Source: Chloroflexota bacterium (lineage in GTDB: Bacteria > Chloroflexota > Anaerolineae > J102). From it: a DNA stretch of 21,163 nt. Below, in pieces: positions 8,917 to 16,641 of the stretch (positions are counted from its first letter, which is position 1; each line of letters opens with the position of its first letter). The stretch covers positions 1-21,163 of the forward strand of contig JAADFV010000252.1 of assembly GCA_013152695.1 (NCBI GenBank). The letters run 5' to 3'. A program made the translations under genes and the position numbers. The notes below the pieces were generated by a model. That model made no database searches, had not been told where the DNA came from, and saw only the letters and a program-made list of their open reading frames with translations.

Positions 8917-11609
8917 CTTCGCTCCCTCCAAATACTGCGCGCTAATCGTTTGTAGCAGAACCAGAGGTTCCTGACCTTTTCATTGTATGGCACCAGCCAG
9001 AGTCCTTTCCTGGAGGCGTCTAATATCATGCGGCACCAGGCATCAATACAATCATCATTCTTGTGCTTCCCTGTTTTCCGCTTGCAGCCCCGAGCTTTCG
9101 GTGGTGTCGCATTCCCTAGGAAGATGATTCGGGCTGTCTTCTTGTCGCAGCGTAACGGTTGGCGAGGTAATGCCCAGACTGGGGAGAAGGATGGAGATGC
9201 AACGCACGATGATCCGACAACTCCTGAAACCCGTGTGGCAATACAGCACTCTCCAGGAGATGCGCCAAGTATCAGGGGATTGCTTGGGGGCACGAGAAGA
9301 GAGGGGGCCCAATCTTGCGCGTCTGTTACAGTCTCTCGTACCAGCGGACCACAGATTGAGAGCCTGCGATCCGAGCCACAGGCGATCGGAAAGCTATAAG
9401 CATCCCACGCTTCCCACGAAGCAGCGAAGGGAACTATTGAGTATGTTTTGCTTACTCCCTCGCACCAAACGGTGTGCGTGCCAGGTGAATCCCAGTCCGA
9501 TACGCGATAAGCGCCATCTTCGCCGCACGCGGCACACTGGCCGTCAATGAAGATATCAAGGGTGTGTTCTGAGCTACCATAAACTCGAATGGCTGGGGGG
9601 AACCCTTCAAGCCACGTATTGTATTCGAGCCGAATTCCTCCTTCAAAACTAATGTCTATTTTCGGGATGGGTCTAAGCGCATTTAAGATATCTGCTCCAC
9701 TCGTAGGACTAACAGCTCTTTGGGGAACAATGCCGCGAAACACTACCCATCCTGCGGGAGCTCCAAGAGAAGCGTCCATCATCTCCGCCGGTTCCCCTCC
9801 CGCAATCCTGATTGCTTCTTCGACCTGATCGCGAAGATGTTCAGTGCAAAGAACAACGTGCTCGCGGCCGAGTTCAAGGCAAGGTTGTGATACATAGCCA
9901 CGGAGATCAGATCTTGCAGCTAGAACATAAAGCTCGCGGCCGCTTAGAAGCCACCTATATTCGCCATCATTTCCTTCGTAGTGCCACTCAATGCCTTCCT
10001 GTATTGCCCTCGAAATATCCGGTGGTGTGATATCTTGGTACCATTCATCTTGCATTGCTCGCAACCCTAAGGTGCCGCCAGGGGTTGCGACTACTAAGTC
10101 CTCAGGCAGGTCCAAACTTCGCTTCGCGATTAGCGACACCTTACAGAACCCGCCCCGCTCAAATATTAGTCGGACTTCGATTGGAAACGAGCGATTGCGC
10201 TTCTCTGCCTCTTCATGATGATGCCTGCGATTATTCGAGCGATTGCTTTCTCGTGGCTCAGGACGCGTGCGTGAAAGCCCTCTGTACTTTGGCGGCCTCT
10301 TCTTCGACCGCTTCCGTTCTACGTCTAATACTGCGGCTGGAGTAACCTTTGCCTCCCAGCGTTCTATGTTCTCGTTTTCGATGTCTTCAGCAGGTGCGGC
10401 CACCCCATCATGATCAGCTCCGGTGCCTTCCCGTTCTGGGCTAATTGAAGTGTTATCCTTTTCCAGTGCGGGTGATGCCTCGTCAATACTGCATTGATCG
10501 CCAGTGGAACTCACTGTCTCTACACTTTCCGGTTCTGCTAGAACCTCACTAGTGAGAGAGCCGCCAATCGATTGCTCAGATTCGCCATCACCAGCACTAG
10601 CTGGCGCGGAGCCTCTTGAATCTGGCTCAATGGTTTGCTGCAAATCATCCTGGCAAACTGTACTATTCTCCAATGACTGGATGTCAGGCTTATCATACTC
10701 TTCCCGCGTAACAGCCGCGTCTTGGGGTTTTCCGTGCGGCGTTCCATCGCAGCTAACAACTTCGTCGGGCCTAGCCACTTCTGAGCCAGAATCACCGCCA
10801 GCATTCCTGTCGCGATCGCGTGTAAGAGATAGGTTGCCTGCATGACCTCCACTCGCGGTGCCTGCTATCTGGTCAATACCATCTTCCGTGGGGCTGTCTT
10901 CAGCCCGAACATGGGGTTGCTCATCGCCAGATAGCCTCTCGTTAGCGCTCCTTACCCTTGCGGAATCTCCAGCATCGGCCCGTTTGACTATGCCAGCTGT
11001 ATCTTTCTTGTCGTCTTCTTGGCCTCCGGCCTCTTGTCCTCCGCCTGGAATGTCTTCTTGTGCCGGGAATTGCTCAGCAGAATCGGATGAGATCTCGCAT
11101 AGTTCTGCGTCTTCAACCGCTACGTGAACGTTCTCCCCACCATTCTCCTCGCCGGTGGGTCCAACGACTTGTTCGCCTTCCTTTGGACTTTCCAATTTGC
11201 TGAGATCACGTAAAGTTATATTGTCGAGTCCCGGCTCTGGAGATGTTTCCGGAGGTGACGATGTATCTTCGTCTATTAGTTCGTCCTGCGCCTCAAGATG
11301 TGGCACGCCCCGGGAATTGGATAAACTTGTCCTGAAGGAATTATCCTTGCCAGCGGGCTCATCTGTGGAAATTGGTTCTACAGTCCTATCCTCAATGTTT
11401 TCCCCAGGATCCAATATGTGCTCTGTACCAAAGGGTTGCTTGAAACTCTCAGATGGTGTCTTAGTTAATGCTTTTTTGTCTACTACATCCGAAGGACCGC
11501 GCTTGCGAGGCAATACAGGACCCCTTCCGCGGCCCCTTAGCCAGTAGTACGCAAGGGCCAGCGTGCCGCCCGCCAGCAGTATCAAGAGAAAGTAATCAAA
11601 ACCGTTCAT
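8913..11609 (-). CDS. Membrane-anchored 898-aa protein with long acidic disordered linker (DruF position)
   Basis: Residues 4-24 form one hydrophobic span (FDYFLLILLAGGTLALAYYW) followed at once by RGRGRG. This predicts a single N-terminal membrane anchor with the rest of the protein in the cytoplasm. Residues from about 28 to 440 are low in hydrophobics and rich in E, D, S, G, T and P, so probably disordered. A basic patch with an RRHHHEE run follows to about 473. The last 425 residues look folded and beta-rich but match no family I recognise; they include CAAC near 692. The ATG at 11609 overlaps the glycosylase stop as ATGA, with GGGAG five bases upstream. By order it is the DruF equivalent of Druantia type II. 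Whether known DruF proteins share the anchor and linker I cannot say from memory. Confidence 0.8.
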   Translation of the reverse strand: MNGFDYFLLILLAGGTLALAYYWLRGRGRGPVLPRKRGPSDVVDKKALTKTPSESFKQPFGTEHILDPGENIEDRTVEPISTDEPAGKDNSFRTSLSNSRGVPHLEAQDELIDEDTSSPPETSPEPGLDNITLRDLSKLESPKEGEQVVGPTGEENGGENVHVAVEDAELCEISSDSAEQFPAQEDIPGGGQEAGGQEDDKKDTAGIVKRADAGDSARVRSANERLSGDEQPHVRAEDSPTEDGIDQIAGTASGGHAGNLSLTRDRDRNAGGDSGSEVARPDEVVSCDGTPHGKPQDAAVTREEYDKPDIQSLENSTVCQDDLQQTIEPDSRGSAPASAGDGESEQSIGGSLTSEVLAEPESVETVSSTGDQCSIDEASPALEKDNTSISPEREGTGADHDGVAAPAEDIENENIERWEAKVTPAAVLDVERKRSKKRPPKYRGLSRTRPEPRESNRSNNRRHHHEEAEKRNRSFPIEVRLIFERGGFCKVSLIAKRSLDLPEDLVVATPGGTLGLRAMQDEWYQDITPPDISRAIQEGIEWHYEGNDGEYRWLLSGRELYVLAARSDLRGYVSQPCLELGREHVVLCTEHLRDQVEEAIRIAGGEPAEMMDASLGAPAGWVVFRGIVPQRAVSPTSGADILNALRPIPKIDISFEGGIRLEYNTWLEGFPPAIRVYGSSEHTLDIFIDGQCAACGEDGAYRVSDWDSPGTHTVWCEGVSKTYSIVPFAASWEAWDAYSFPIACGSDRRLSICGPLVRETVTDAQDWAPSLLVPPSNPLILGASPGECCIATRVSGVVGSSCVASPSFSPVWALPRQPLRCDKKTARIIFLGNATPPKARGCKRKTGKHKNDDCIDAWCRMILDASRKGLWLVPYNEKVRNLWFCYKRLARSIWRERR

Positions 11610-12397
11610 AATGCTCCCGCATCGCTTTCTGCTTCACCAGTGGCATTCCCGATGCCAGCCGAGTCAAGGTTCTGCCGGACTGCGGTCCTGAGCTCGCGCG
11701 CCACACCTCTCATTGAGCAAATGCTGCGAGCCGCGCACTCGCAGCAATGTGGCGTGCGGGGCAAACACATCCGCTGGCCATGAATGACTAGATTAATATG
11801 AAATCGCTTTCTGGAAGTTGTCTCTACCGCTTCCTGCAATCCGTCGTGCAGAGAACGCCGACGATATACAGCATTCGGCGAAAGTACCCCGACTCGTTTC
11901 AGAATACGAAACGTGTTCCCATCGACAGGAAATACCGACCTATCCAAGCTATAAAGAAGAACGCAACGTGCACCCTTCCATGACAATCCAGGTAATCTTA
12001 TTAAAACGCGTTCCGCTTCGGCGTCCTCAATATCGTACAGGAAATCCAGCGAATAACTGCCGGATTGAGTCTTAACCGCCTGTAGCAATTTCTTGATTGT
12101 TCTAGCCTTCTGCTCCTGCAGCCCTCCTGCGCGGAGTACCTCCTTTATGCGAGAGAGAGGAGCCCGCGCAAGATCCTCCCACCTTGGAAATGCCTCACGA
12201 AGCTGCTGCCAAGTGAATTTGAAACGGTCTAAGTCTGTCTGAAAACTAAGGATTATGTAGATGGCCTCATCCAACGGATCACTCTTGTTCCCCAATAGGT
12301 GCTCCGGGGCGCCATATGCTTCATGGAGGAGGCAATCTAGCTGGCGAAGAATATCCCGCGCTCGCTTTGTGATTCGCAGTTTTGTTGCGCGCCCCAT
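11606..12397 (-). CDS. Endonuclease III-like HhH-GPD DNA glycosylase with [4Fe-4S] cluster
   Basis: Predicted base-excision DNA glycosylase of 263 aa. The helix-hairpin-helix is LPGLSWKGA (135-143), with K141 at the place of the E. coli Nth catalytic lysine. VDGNTFRIL supplies D159, matching the conserved Asp. The C-terminal C211-X6-C218-X2-C221-X5-C227 is the canonical iron-sulphur loop of the Nth/MutY group. K141 predicts a bifunctional glycosylase/AP lyase, unlike Mig.Mth, which has Tyr there. The gene starts 3 nt after the cytosine-C5 methyltransferase gene. An inferred job is repair of T:G mismatches made when 5-methylcytosine deaminates, analogous to Vsr or Mig.Mth beside their methyltransferases. 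A housekeeping Nth is less likely given the defence operon, but a nuclease role against modified phage DNA is possible. Confidence 0.85.
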   Translation of the reverse strand: MGRATKLRITKRARDILRQLDCLLHEAYGAPEHLLGNKSDPLDEAIYIILSFQTDLDRFKFTWQQLREAFPRWEDLARAPLSRIKEVLRAGGLQEQKARTIKKLLQAVKTQSGSYSLDFLYDIEDAEAERVLIRLPGLSWKGARCVLLYSLDRSVFPVDGNTFRILKRVGVLSPNAVYRRRSLHDGLQEAVETTSRKRFHINLVIHGQRMCLPRTPHCCECAARSICSMRGVARELRTAVRQNLDSAGIGNATGEAESDAGAL

Positions 12398-12400
12398 GGC

Positions 12401-13714
12401 CTAGTCCCTCAGCATCATTGAATATCTATTCCCGCAGGCCAAGACCTCCCCGATAACCACACGCACCAAGAGAGGGGGTACAGAGTTGCCTATCATTTCA
12501 TAAGCGTTACGCCTGCTGGCGAGTTTCTCGGGAAACGTCACGAAATCGGGAATCCCCTGGATTCGCGCGTACTCTCGCACCGATAGCGAACGATGGGAGG
12601 CAAAGTGATAGACACAATCGTATTTCGTGGAGAGGGTCGTCGCCGGCGCATCAGGATGCAATCGGCGGTACGCAGACCCAAATCTCCGGGAAAGTCCGTT
12701 CAAATGCTTCTTGGGAATATCACGAGCACTCCCGCCCGGTGGGATATGAAGAAGGCGCTCTAGCGTCTCCGCTCGCACAGCTGGTGTTTTGGTATTCTCC
12801 AACATCTTCTGAGAGCTAATACGCATGATCTCCTGAAAGGCGCTCTTTGGCTTCGATGCATACGGGCGTGGAATTTCTTCTGCCCCAGGGTCAAGAAGAG
12901 GAATATCCGAAAGAGCTTGTCCCGCTGAAACCATTCTCGCGTCCCAATCATCTTGCAGGATATTCAAATACTCCTGCAGCAATGGAGGAATCCGACCATT
13001 GTGCCGAATAGCGGCGTAAAGAGGGCCAAGATCAGGTCCAGGCGAGGGAAGCTGCTCGGTTCTATCCCTGGCGGCAAAAATGAGGAGCCGTTTTCGCGCC
13101 TGCGGTGTTCCAAACAACGCAGCGTCGTACACCTGATAGCTGACGTAGTATTTCAGACGTCTGGGACCTGGCGCTTGCAGGCGCCTTATTAGATTGTCAA
13201 AAGTTCGCCCCTTAGCATGGCGCATCAAATCTGGAACATTCTCAATGAGTACACGCCTGGGTTTTAATGCGGCAACATACTCAGGAATGGCATCGAGAAC
13301 GCGATTGTGCGGGTTCGGCATGTGATGCTTGCCGTTTACTAACTGGCTGAAGCCCTTGCATGGCGGCCCGGCGGCGAGAAGGTCTATTCCGCCTAGTTTA
13401 CGGCACTCTGACAAAACCATCTTGTATCCTACATCCTCCAGCAAGTCACACTGGACTGCGACAGGCTCAGGCGCATTGTGGTTATAAATCTTTACCGCCC
13501 GATCCCAAGAGTCATAAGCCCTCGCGATGCGAAACCCAAGCGAACGAAGGCCAATACCGATCCCCCCCATTCCACAACAGAGTTCTACTGCCACCATCTC
13601 AGGTTCAGTCTTTTGAGGGATCCAAGAGAAAGGATGGAGTGCGGGCGGCCTCCATGCTCCGGCTGCAAAGAGCCGCTGGCTGTCCTTTGTTTTGGGCAGA
13701 TGTTTATTATTCAT
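12401..13714 (-). CDS. druM: Cytosine-C5 DNA methyltransferase (DruM-like)
   Basis: Transfers a methyl group from S-adenosylmethionine to carbon 5 of cytosine in DNA. All key motifs are visible in the usual order. Motif I is ELCCGMGGIGIG (44-55). Motif IV is GPPCKGFS with catalytic C119. Motif VI is IENV (157-160), motif VIII QARKR (205-209), and motif X GNSVPP (409-414). The target-recognition region lies between about 225 and 345, and its specificity cannot be read by eye. The protein has 437 aa, normal for the family. The ATG at 13714 overlaps the HTH gene by 8 nt. In Druantia type II the first gene is a cytosine methylase, so this is the DruM candidate. No endonuclease gene of an ordinary type II system sits beside it, so it probably marks self DNA for the helicase system. 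Confidence 0.92.
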   Translation of the reverse strand: MNNKHLPKTKDSQRLFAAGAWRPPALHPFSWIPQKTEPEMVAVELCCGMGGIGIGLRSLGFRIARAYDSWDRAVKIYNHNAPEPVAVQCDLLEDVGYKMVLSECRKLGGIDLLAAGPPCKGFSQLVNGKHHMPNPHNRVLDAIPEYVAALKPRRVLIENVPDLMRHAKGRTFDNLIRRLQAPGPRRLKYYVSYQVYDAALFGTPQARKRLLIFAARDRTEQLPSPGPDLGPLYAAIRHNGRIPPLLQEYLNILQDDWDARMVSAGQALSDIPLLDPGAEEIPRPYASKPKSAFQEIMRISSQKMLENTKTPAVRAETLERLLHIPPGGSARDIPKKHLNGLSRRFGSAYRRLHPDAPATTLSTKYDCVYHFASHRSLSVREYARIQGIPDFVTFPEKLASRRNAYEMIGNSVPPLLVRVVIGEVLACGNRYSMMLRD

Positions 13715-13985
13715 CCCTGCGCCTTTTCCTAGAGCGCCTCTTGGGTTTCACTTGCTTCTTGACGGATCCTGTATTTGTTTGAGTCTGGGCAGGCTTACGG
13801 TTTTTCCCCTTGCGATTGTCTTGGCGAACCCATTCGTCTATTTCAGAGAGTTTGAAGCGGAGAAGACGGCCCACACGATGAGCAGGAAGCCCTCGTTCTT
13901 CAATCCATCGATAGACCGAGTCCTTGGCGACCCCAAGATGGACTGCCACATCCTCAACACTGACCCAACGTTCCTCAGTAGCCAT
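13707..13985 (-). CDS. Excisionase-like HTH DNA-binding protein heading the Druantia-like operon
   Basis: A 92-aa protein with an N-terminal MerR/excisionase-type helix-turn-helix (about residues 6-55): RWVSVEDVAVHLGVAKDSVYRWI, then LPAHRVGRLLRFKLSEIDEWVR. The C-terminal 35 residues are very basic (KPKRRSRKRRR). Such small proteins act as transcriptional regulators or architectural DNA-binding factors. It is the first gene after the promoter at 14036-14064 and overlaps the methyltransferase gene by 8 nt, so autoregulation of the operon is a reasonable inference. It is clearly paralogous to the HTH protein at 18174-18386, which opens the restriction-modification operon; that copy lacks the basic tail. 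No integrase is present, so a true phage excisionase role is unlikely. Confidence 0.85.
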   Translation of the reverse strand: MATEERWVSVEDVAVHLGVAKDSVYRWIEERGLPAHRVGRLLRFKLSEIDEWVRQDNRKGKNRKPAQTQTNTGSVKKQVKPKRRSRKRRRDE

Positions 13986-14035
13986 CTGCCTCTATCTCCG
14001 ATCTTATGGTGCTAATGTCGATGAAACTTGATAAT

Positions 14036-14064
14036 AGTATATGAAACCGTACTGAACCAGTCAA
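14036..14064 (-). promoter_or_regulatory. Sigma70-type promoter of the Druantia-like operon
   Basis: On the minus strand a -35 TTGACT (14059-14064) is followed by a 17-bp spacer and a -10 TATACT (14036-14041). Each hexamer matches consensus at five of six positions. Transcription would start near 14029, leaving a leader of about 44 nt before the HTH start codon at 13985. No other strong promoter is needed further down because the genes are packed with overlaps. Confidence 0.75.
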
Positions 14065-14176
14065 GAACAAAGAAACATCAAGGCGCCTGCGGTAATATTC
14101 CCGGGCGCAGGGAATTAGCTGACCAAACATCGCGCCGAATCCTCCGCAAGCCGGCTTGTTCTGACATAAGTACCAC

Positions 14177-14330
14177 CTATGCCGGAACTGTCCGCTCTTG
14201 TATACTTACCGGAGCCAAGCCTCTTCTGTGCAAAGTGTGGCCGCTGGGCAGAAAGCCATCAAGACGGTCGATAGCCAGGAGGTAGGTCTTGGAATCATCG
14301 AAGGCCAGAAGTTCGCCCTATGGGATCTCA
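14177..14330 (-). pseudogene. Decayed 3' end of a gamma-glutamylcyclotransferase gene
   Basis: The minus strand reads GELLAFDDSKTYLLAIDRL, then DGFLPSGHTLHRRG, and ends in a TAG at 14177-14179. This aligns with GELLTFDDPENRLPAIDHL and EGFLPGRPSLYRR of the intact gene at 18576-19136. At DNA level 14246-14317 aligns without gaps to 18711-18782 with 56 of 72 bases identical, and most differences are A/T here for G/C there. An in-frame TAG at 14318-14320 interrupts the homology, and no N-terminal part (FVYGTLK motif) is found upstream. It is therefore a nonfunctional remnant. Its stop lies 191 bp from the start of the adjacent HTH gene, almost the same as in the intact HTH/cyclotransferase pair. 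Confidence 0.8.
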
Positions 14331-14605
14331 ACTCCTTTGCCTCTGGAGATGGCTCGCCAACTGGTAGTAGCCCCTCCCTGCTAGACTTTGTAGACATGTC
14401 CTGCAGCGACCAGTGATTGCAACTAACAGATCAGCCTCCACATGCCCTGAGTACTCCGCTCCATATCAGCCGCACGACCTCCGGCTTGGACTCCTCCGTA
14501 TCCCCTTCTTGCGATGCCATGGCAGGCACTTCTTCCCTAACAAGCAAGGTATCCCTCAACCCTAATCATCCTCTTCGCCGTCCGTGTGGCACGTCCAAGT
14601 TGTGT
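14331..14605. other. Non-coding stretch between cyclotransferase remnant and restriction gene
   Basis: No gene is supported here. Open frames exist on both strands but lack credible starts and familiar sequence, and the plus-strand frame entering the restriction gene is better started at 14699. A minus-strand 29-codon frame (ATG within the stretch, starting MASQEGDTEES) has no neighbour or ribosome binding site to support it. The stretch may hold more decayed sequence from the same event that left the cyclotransferase remnant. Confidence 0.5.
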
Positions 14606-14617
14606 TTGACGCCACAC
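14584..14617. repeat. Inverted repeat around the -35 of the restriction gene promoter
   Basis: GTGTGGC (14584-14590) and GCCACAC (14611-14617) form a perfect 7-bp inverted repeat with 20 bp between the arms. The right arm starts on the last base of the -35 hexamer and extends into the promoter spacer. A regulator bound here would block the restriction gene promoter, so it is a candidate operator. It could also be chance. Confidence 0.4.
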
Positions 14618-14634
14618 AGCTACTTTGATATACT
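14606..14634 (+). promoter_or_regulatory. Sigma70-type promoter of the BamHI-like restriction gene
   Basis: A -35 TTGACG (14606-14611), a 17-bp spacer and a -10 TATACT (14629-14634) lie on the plus strand. Transcription would start near 14641, about 58 nt before the ATG at 14699. A separate promoter for the nuclease allows its expression to lag behind the methyltransferases, as restriction-modification systems require on entering a new cell. Confidence 0.7.
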
Positions 14635-14698
14635 TAAATATCGCGTCACATTCCTCGGCGGTCTAGTCTGCCGGGGGTGTTCTTCTTCGGAGTTGAAG

Positions 14699-15313
14699 AT
14701 GAAGATCGTCAAGACAGAGTACCTGATAAGGCAGGGGCCATTCGCTGATTCTGAAGAGTGGCACCATGTCTTATCCGATATCCATACTGCCATAGGGACA
14801 ATCGAGTGGCCGAAAGGTTCTGGTGGCTTCTTTTTCTGCGAAGGATCGACTGGTCGCAGCCGTGGGGAAGGTAATGGCGTCAAGCCAATCAAGGATTCTT
14901 TCTGCCGTCATCTGGAAACGCTTGGTTGGCAGCGCGAAACACCTGTTGATATCGCAACTCTCCGTAGACCAGGGCCGATAGATGTCACCAAGTATATCCC
15001 AGATACCGGTCTTGTCGCTGTTGAGTGGGAGACTGGGAATATCTCTTCGAGCCATCGTGCTGTCAACAAGATGGCCCTTGGTCTTCTTACTGGGATCCTC
15101 GTCGCAGGAGTTCTTGTGCTTCCAACTCGTGAGATGTATCGCTACCTTACGGATCGCATTGGGAACTTTGCTGAACTCTCACCATATTTCCCCCTTTGGA
15201 AGTCAATTCCGGTAGATAATGGTGTACTTGCCGTCATTGCTATTGAACACGATGGAACAAGGCCGGATATACCTCGTATTCCGAAGGGCACCGATGGCCG
15301 TGCCCTCATTTAG
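14699..15313 (+). CDS. BamHI-family type II restriction endonuclease
   Basis: Predicted homodimeric Mg-dependent restriction endonuclease of 204 aa; BamHI itself has 213. It aligns along its length with BamHI. GPIDVTK here matches GPIDVYK (catalytic Asp94 of BamHI, D95 here). VEWETGNISSSHRAVNK matches MEFETGNISSAHRSMNK (BamHI Glu111 and Glu113, E109 and E111 here). YRYLTDRIGNFAELSPYF and IPKGTDG match the C-terminal part. All three catalytic acids are kept. I chose the ATG at 14699, with GGAG six bases upstream, over an ATG at 14417 that would add 94 residues absent from BamHI. It faces the methyltransferase genes, with 23 bp between stop codons. BamHI cuts GGATCC; this enzyme may recognise the same or a related site, but specificity cannot be fixed by eye. 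Confidence 0.93.
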   Translation: MKIVKTEYLIRQGPFADSEEWHHVLSDIHTAIGTIEWPKGSGGFFFCEGSTGRSRGEGNGVKPIKDSFCRHLETLGWQRETPVDIATLRRPGPIDVTKYIPDTGLVAVEWETGNISSSHRAVNKMALGLLTGILVAGVLVLPTREMYRYLTDRIGNFAELSPYFPLWKSIPVDNGVLAVIAIEHDGTRPDIPRIPKGTDGRALI

Positions 15314-15336
15314 GTCATTTAGAGTCCTCTTACTAC

Positions 15337-16641
15337 TTACTTATCTGAAGCATTGCCATCTCTGAACAGATCAAGTTGCGCATAGTTTTGGCTGTCTCCG
15401 GTACTGGAGGTCTCATTGTTTTCTTCAGTATCCAGAAGCTGATACCTTGAGGTGTCATGACCGAACTGCGCTCGAAGTTGTAGGGCCTCTGAGGTAAAGA
15501 GCACATTGATGCGCGACCTGATTTTATCCAGTTGTCGACGTTCTCTATCCAGATCAGAAAGTCGTTCTGCGATTGGTTTACAGTCCCCAATTTCGATTCC
15601 GATCCAACGTCGGTTCCGTAGCTCGCATGCGGCTAGAGTCGTGCCACTGCCCGCAAATGGGTCGAGCACAATGTCATCCTCATTAGTGGCAATGTCGAGT
15701 ATGCGATCTAACATTTTCAAAGCGAGCTGATTGGCTCCACGGTTCTTATACCGTCTGTGGCGCACAGGAGGAATATCCGTCCACACGTCGGTCAGGTTTA
15801 CCCCGCGGGGATTCATTTTGTTCTTATAGCCTCCGTAGTCCTTAATCTCGCCACCGCAATGTCGGCACGTCGGCAGTGGAAGCCGAGGCGGATTAAAAAC
15901 CCGCGGTCGGGGGCCTTTCACGAAGTATAGTAATGAGTAGTGAGAAGGATAGAGGCGACCAGGTATGGGTAATGAGAATTTTATGTCGACTGCAATCCAA
16001 TGCCTGAACTCAAGGTACCGGTCAAGGTAGGACGCGAGATGAATATTCCATTTCGGGAGATTGTACAAGAAAAGAGAGCCTCCGGGTTTGAGTACCCTTA
16101 CGAGCTCTTCCAACCACTGAAAACACCAAGTCAGATAGTCTGCATCACTTCGTTCGTCGTCGATCCCTTGGCCATAATCCTTTCCCAGGTTGAACGGAGG
16201 GTCTGCAAAGATACAGTCGATTGACCGCGATTCGAGAGCTGGGAGAACATTCAAGCAATCTGCTTGATACAGTTTGCCTAATTCAGTCTCTAGTACAGGA
16301 CACGGAATCTCATTCTGCTTGTTGTCACACCGTTTGTTATCAGCCCCCGATATCACTGCGTCTAGAACAGTATGGTGATCAATCAGATCGACAACGACCT
16401 TGGCGAGGTCGGGTGGAATGAAACCGGACCGAAATTGAATCTCCACAACGGAAGTGCCAAGTTCTGAAGCAACGAAAGGAAGTACCGCAGGATCCGGCAT
16501 CCGCCCCGACTCCTCCCACCACTGAACCTCACTAGTAGGAACACCAACCCGTTTCGCCAGAGCCGCACGACTAAGACGAGCTCGTTGCCTCAATTCAGCA
16601 AGGTACTTTCCTAATGCTCTAGCCACGGTTGTCCCCCGCAT
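15337..16641 (-). CDS. XRE-HTH fused to amino-DNA methyltransferase (partner of BamHI-like enzyme)
   Basis: A 434-aa fusion. Residues 8-60 are an XRE/Cro-type helix-turn-helix (LSRAALAKRVGVPTSEVQWWE). Residues from about 122 onward are an exocyclic-amino DNA methyltransferase. Catalytic motif DPPFNLG (147-153) comes first and SAM-binding motif DPFAGSGTT (327-335) later, the beta-class order. CRHC (259-262) suggests a small zinc-ribbon-like element in the central region. It makes N6-methyladenine or N4-methylcytosine; DPPF favours adenine but does not prove it. The start overlaps the upstream methyltransferase gene by 23 nt; a GTG at 16626 with GGGG before it is an alternative. It ends 23 bp from the restriction gene. 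The HTH may let it control transcription, standing in for the separate C protein of many BamHI- or PvuII-type systems. Confidence 0.9.
   Translation of the reverse strand: MRGTTVARALGKYLAELRQRARLSRAALAKRVGVPTSEVQWWEESGRMPDPAVLPFVASELGTSVVEIQFRSGFIPPDLAKVVVDLIDHHTVLDAVISGADNKRCDNKQNEIPCPVLETELGKLYQADCLNVLPALESRSIDCIFADPPFNLGKDYGQGIDDERSDADYLTWCFQWLEELVRVLKPGGSLFLYNLPKWNIHLASYLDRYLEFRHWIAVDIKFSLPIPGRLYPSHYSLLYFVKGPRPRVFNPPRLPLPTCRHCGGEIKDYGGYKNKMNPRGVNLTDVWTDIPPVRHRRYKNRGANQLALKMLDRILDIATNEDDIVLDPFAGSGTTLAACELRNRRWIGIEIGDCKPIAERLSDLDRERRQLDKIRSRINVLFTSEALQLRAQFGHDTSRYQLLDTEENNETSSTGDSQNYAQLDLFRDGNASDK

Noticed and set aside
13707..13985. Phage excisionase as evidence of an integrated prophage
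   Set aside because: The HTH fold is shared by many regulators, and no integrase, attachment-site repeat or phage structural gene is seen on the defence side.
14417..14698. 94-residue N-terminal extension of the BamHI-like enzyme
   Set aside because: It has no counterpart in BamHI, covers the promoter at 14606-14634, and the ATG at 14699 has a well-placed ribosome binding site.
15314..15336. Bidirectional terminator between the convergent restriction and methyltransferase genes
   Set aside because: The 23-bp gap shows no stable hairpin or T-run, only a short TCATTTAG repeat at the stop codon.
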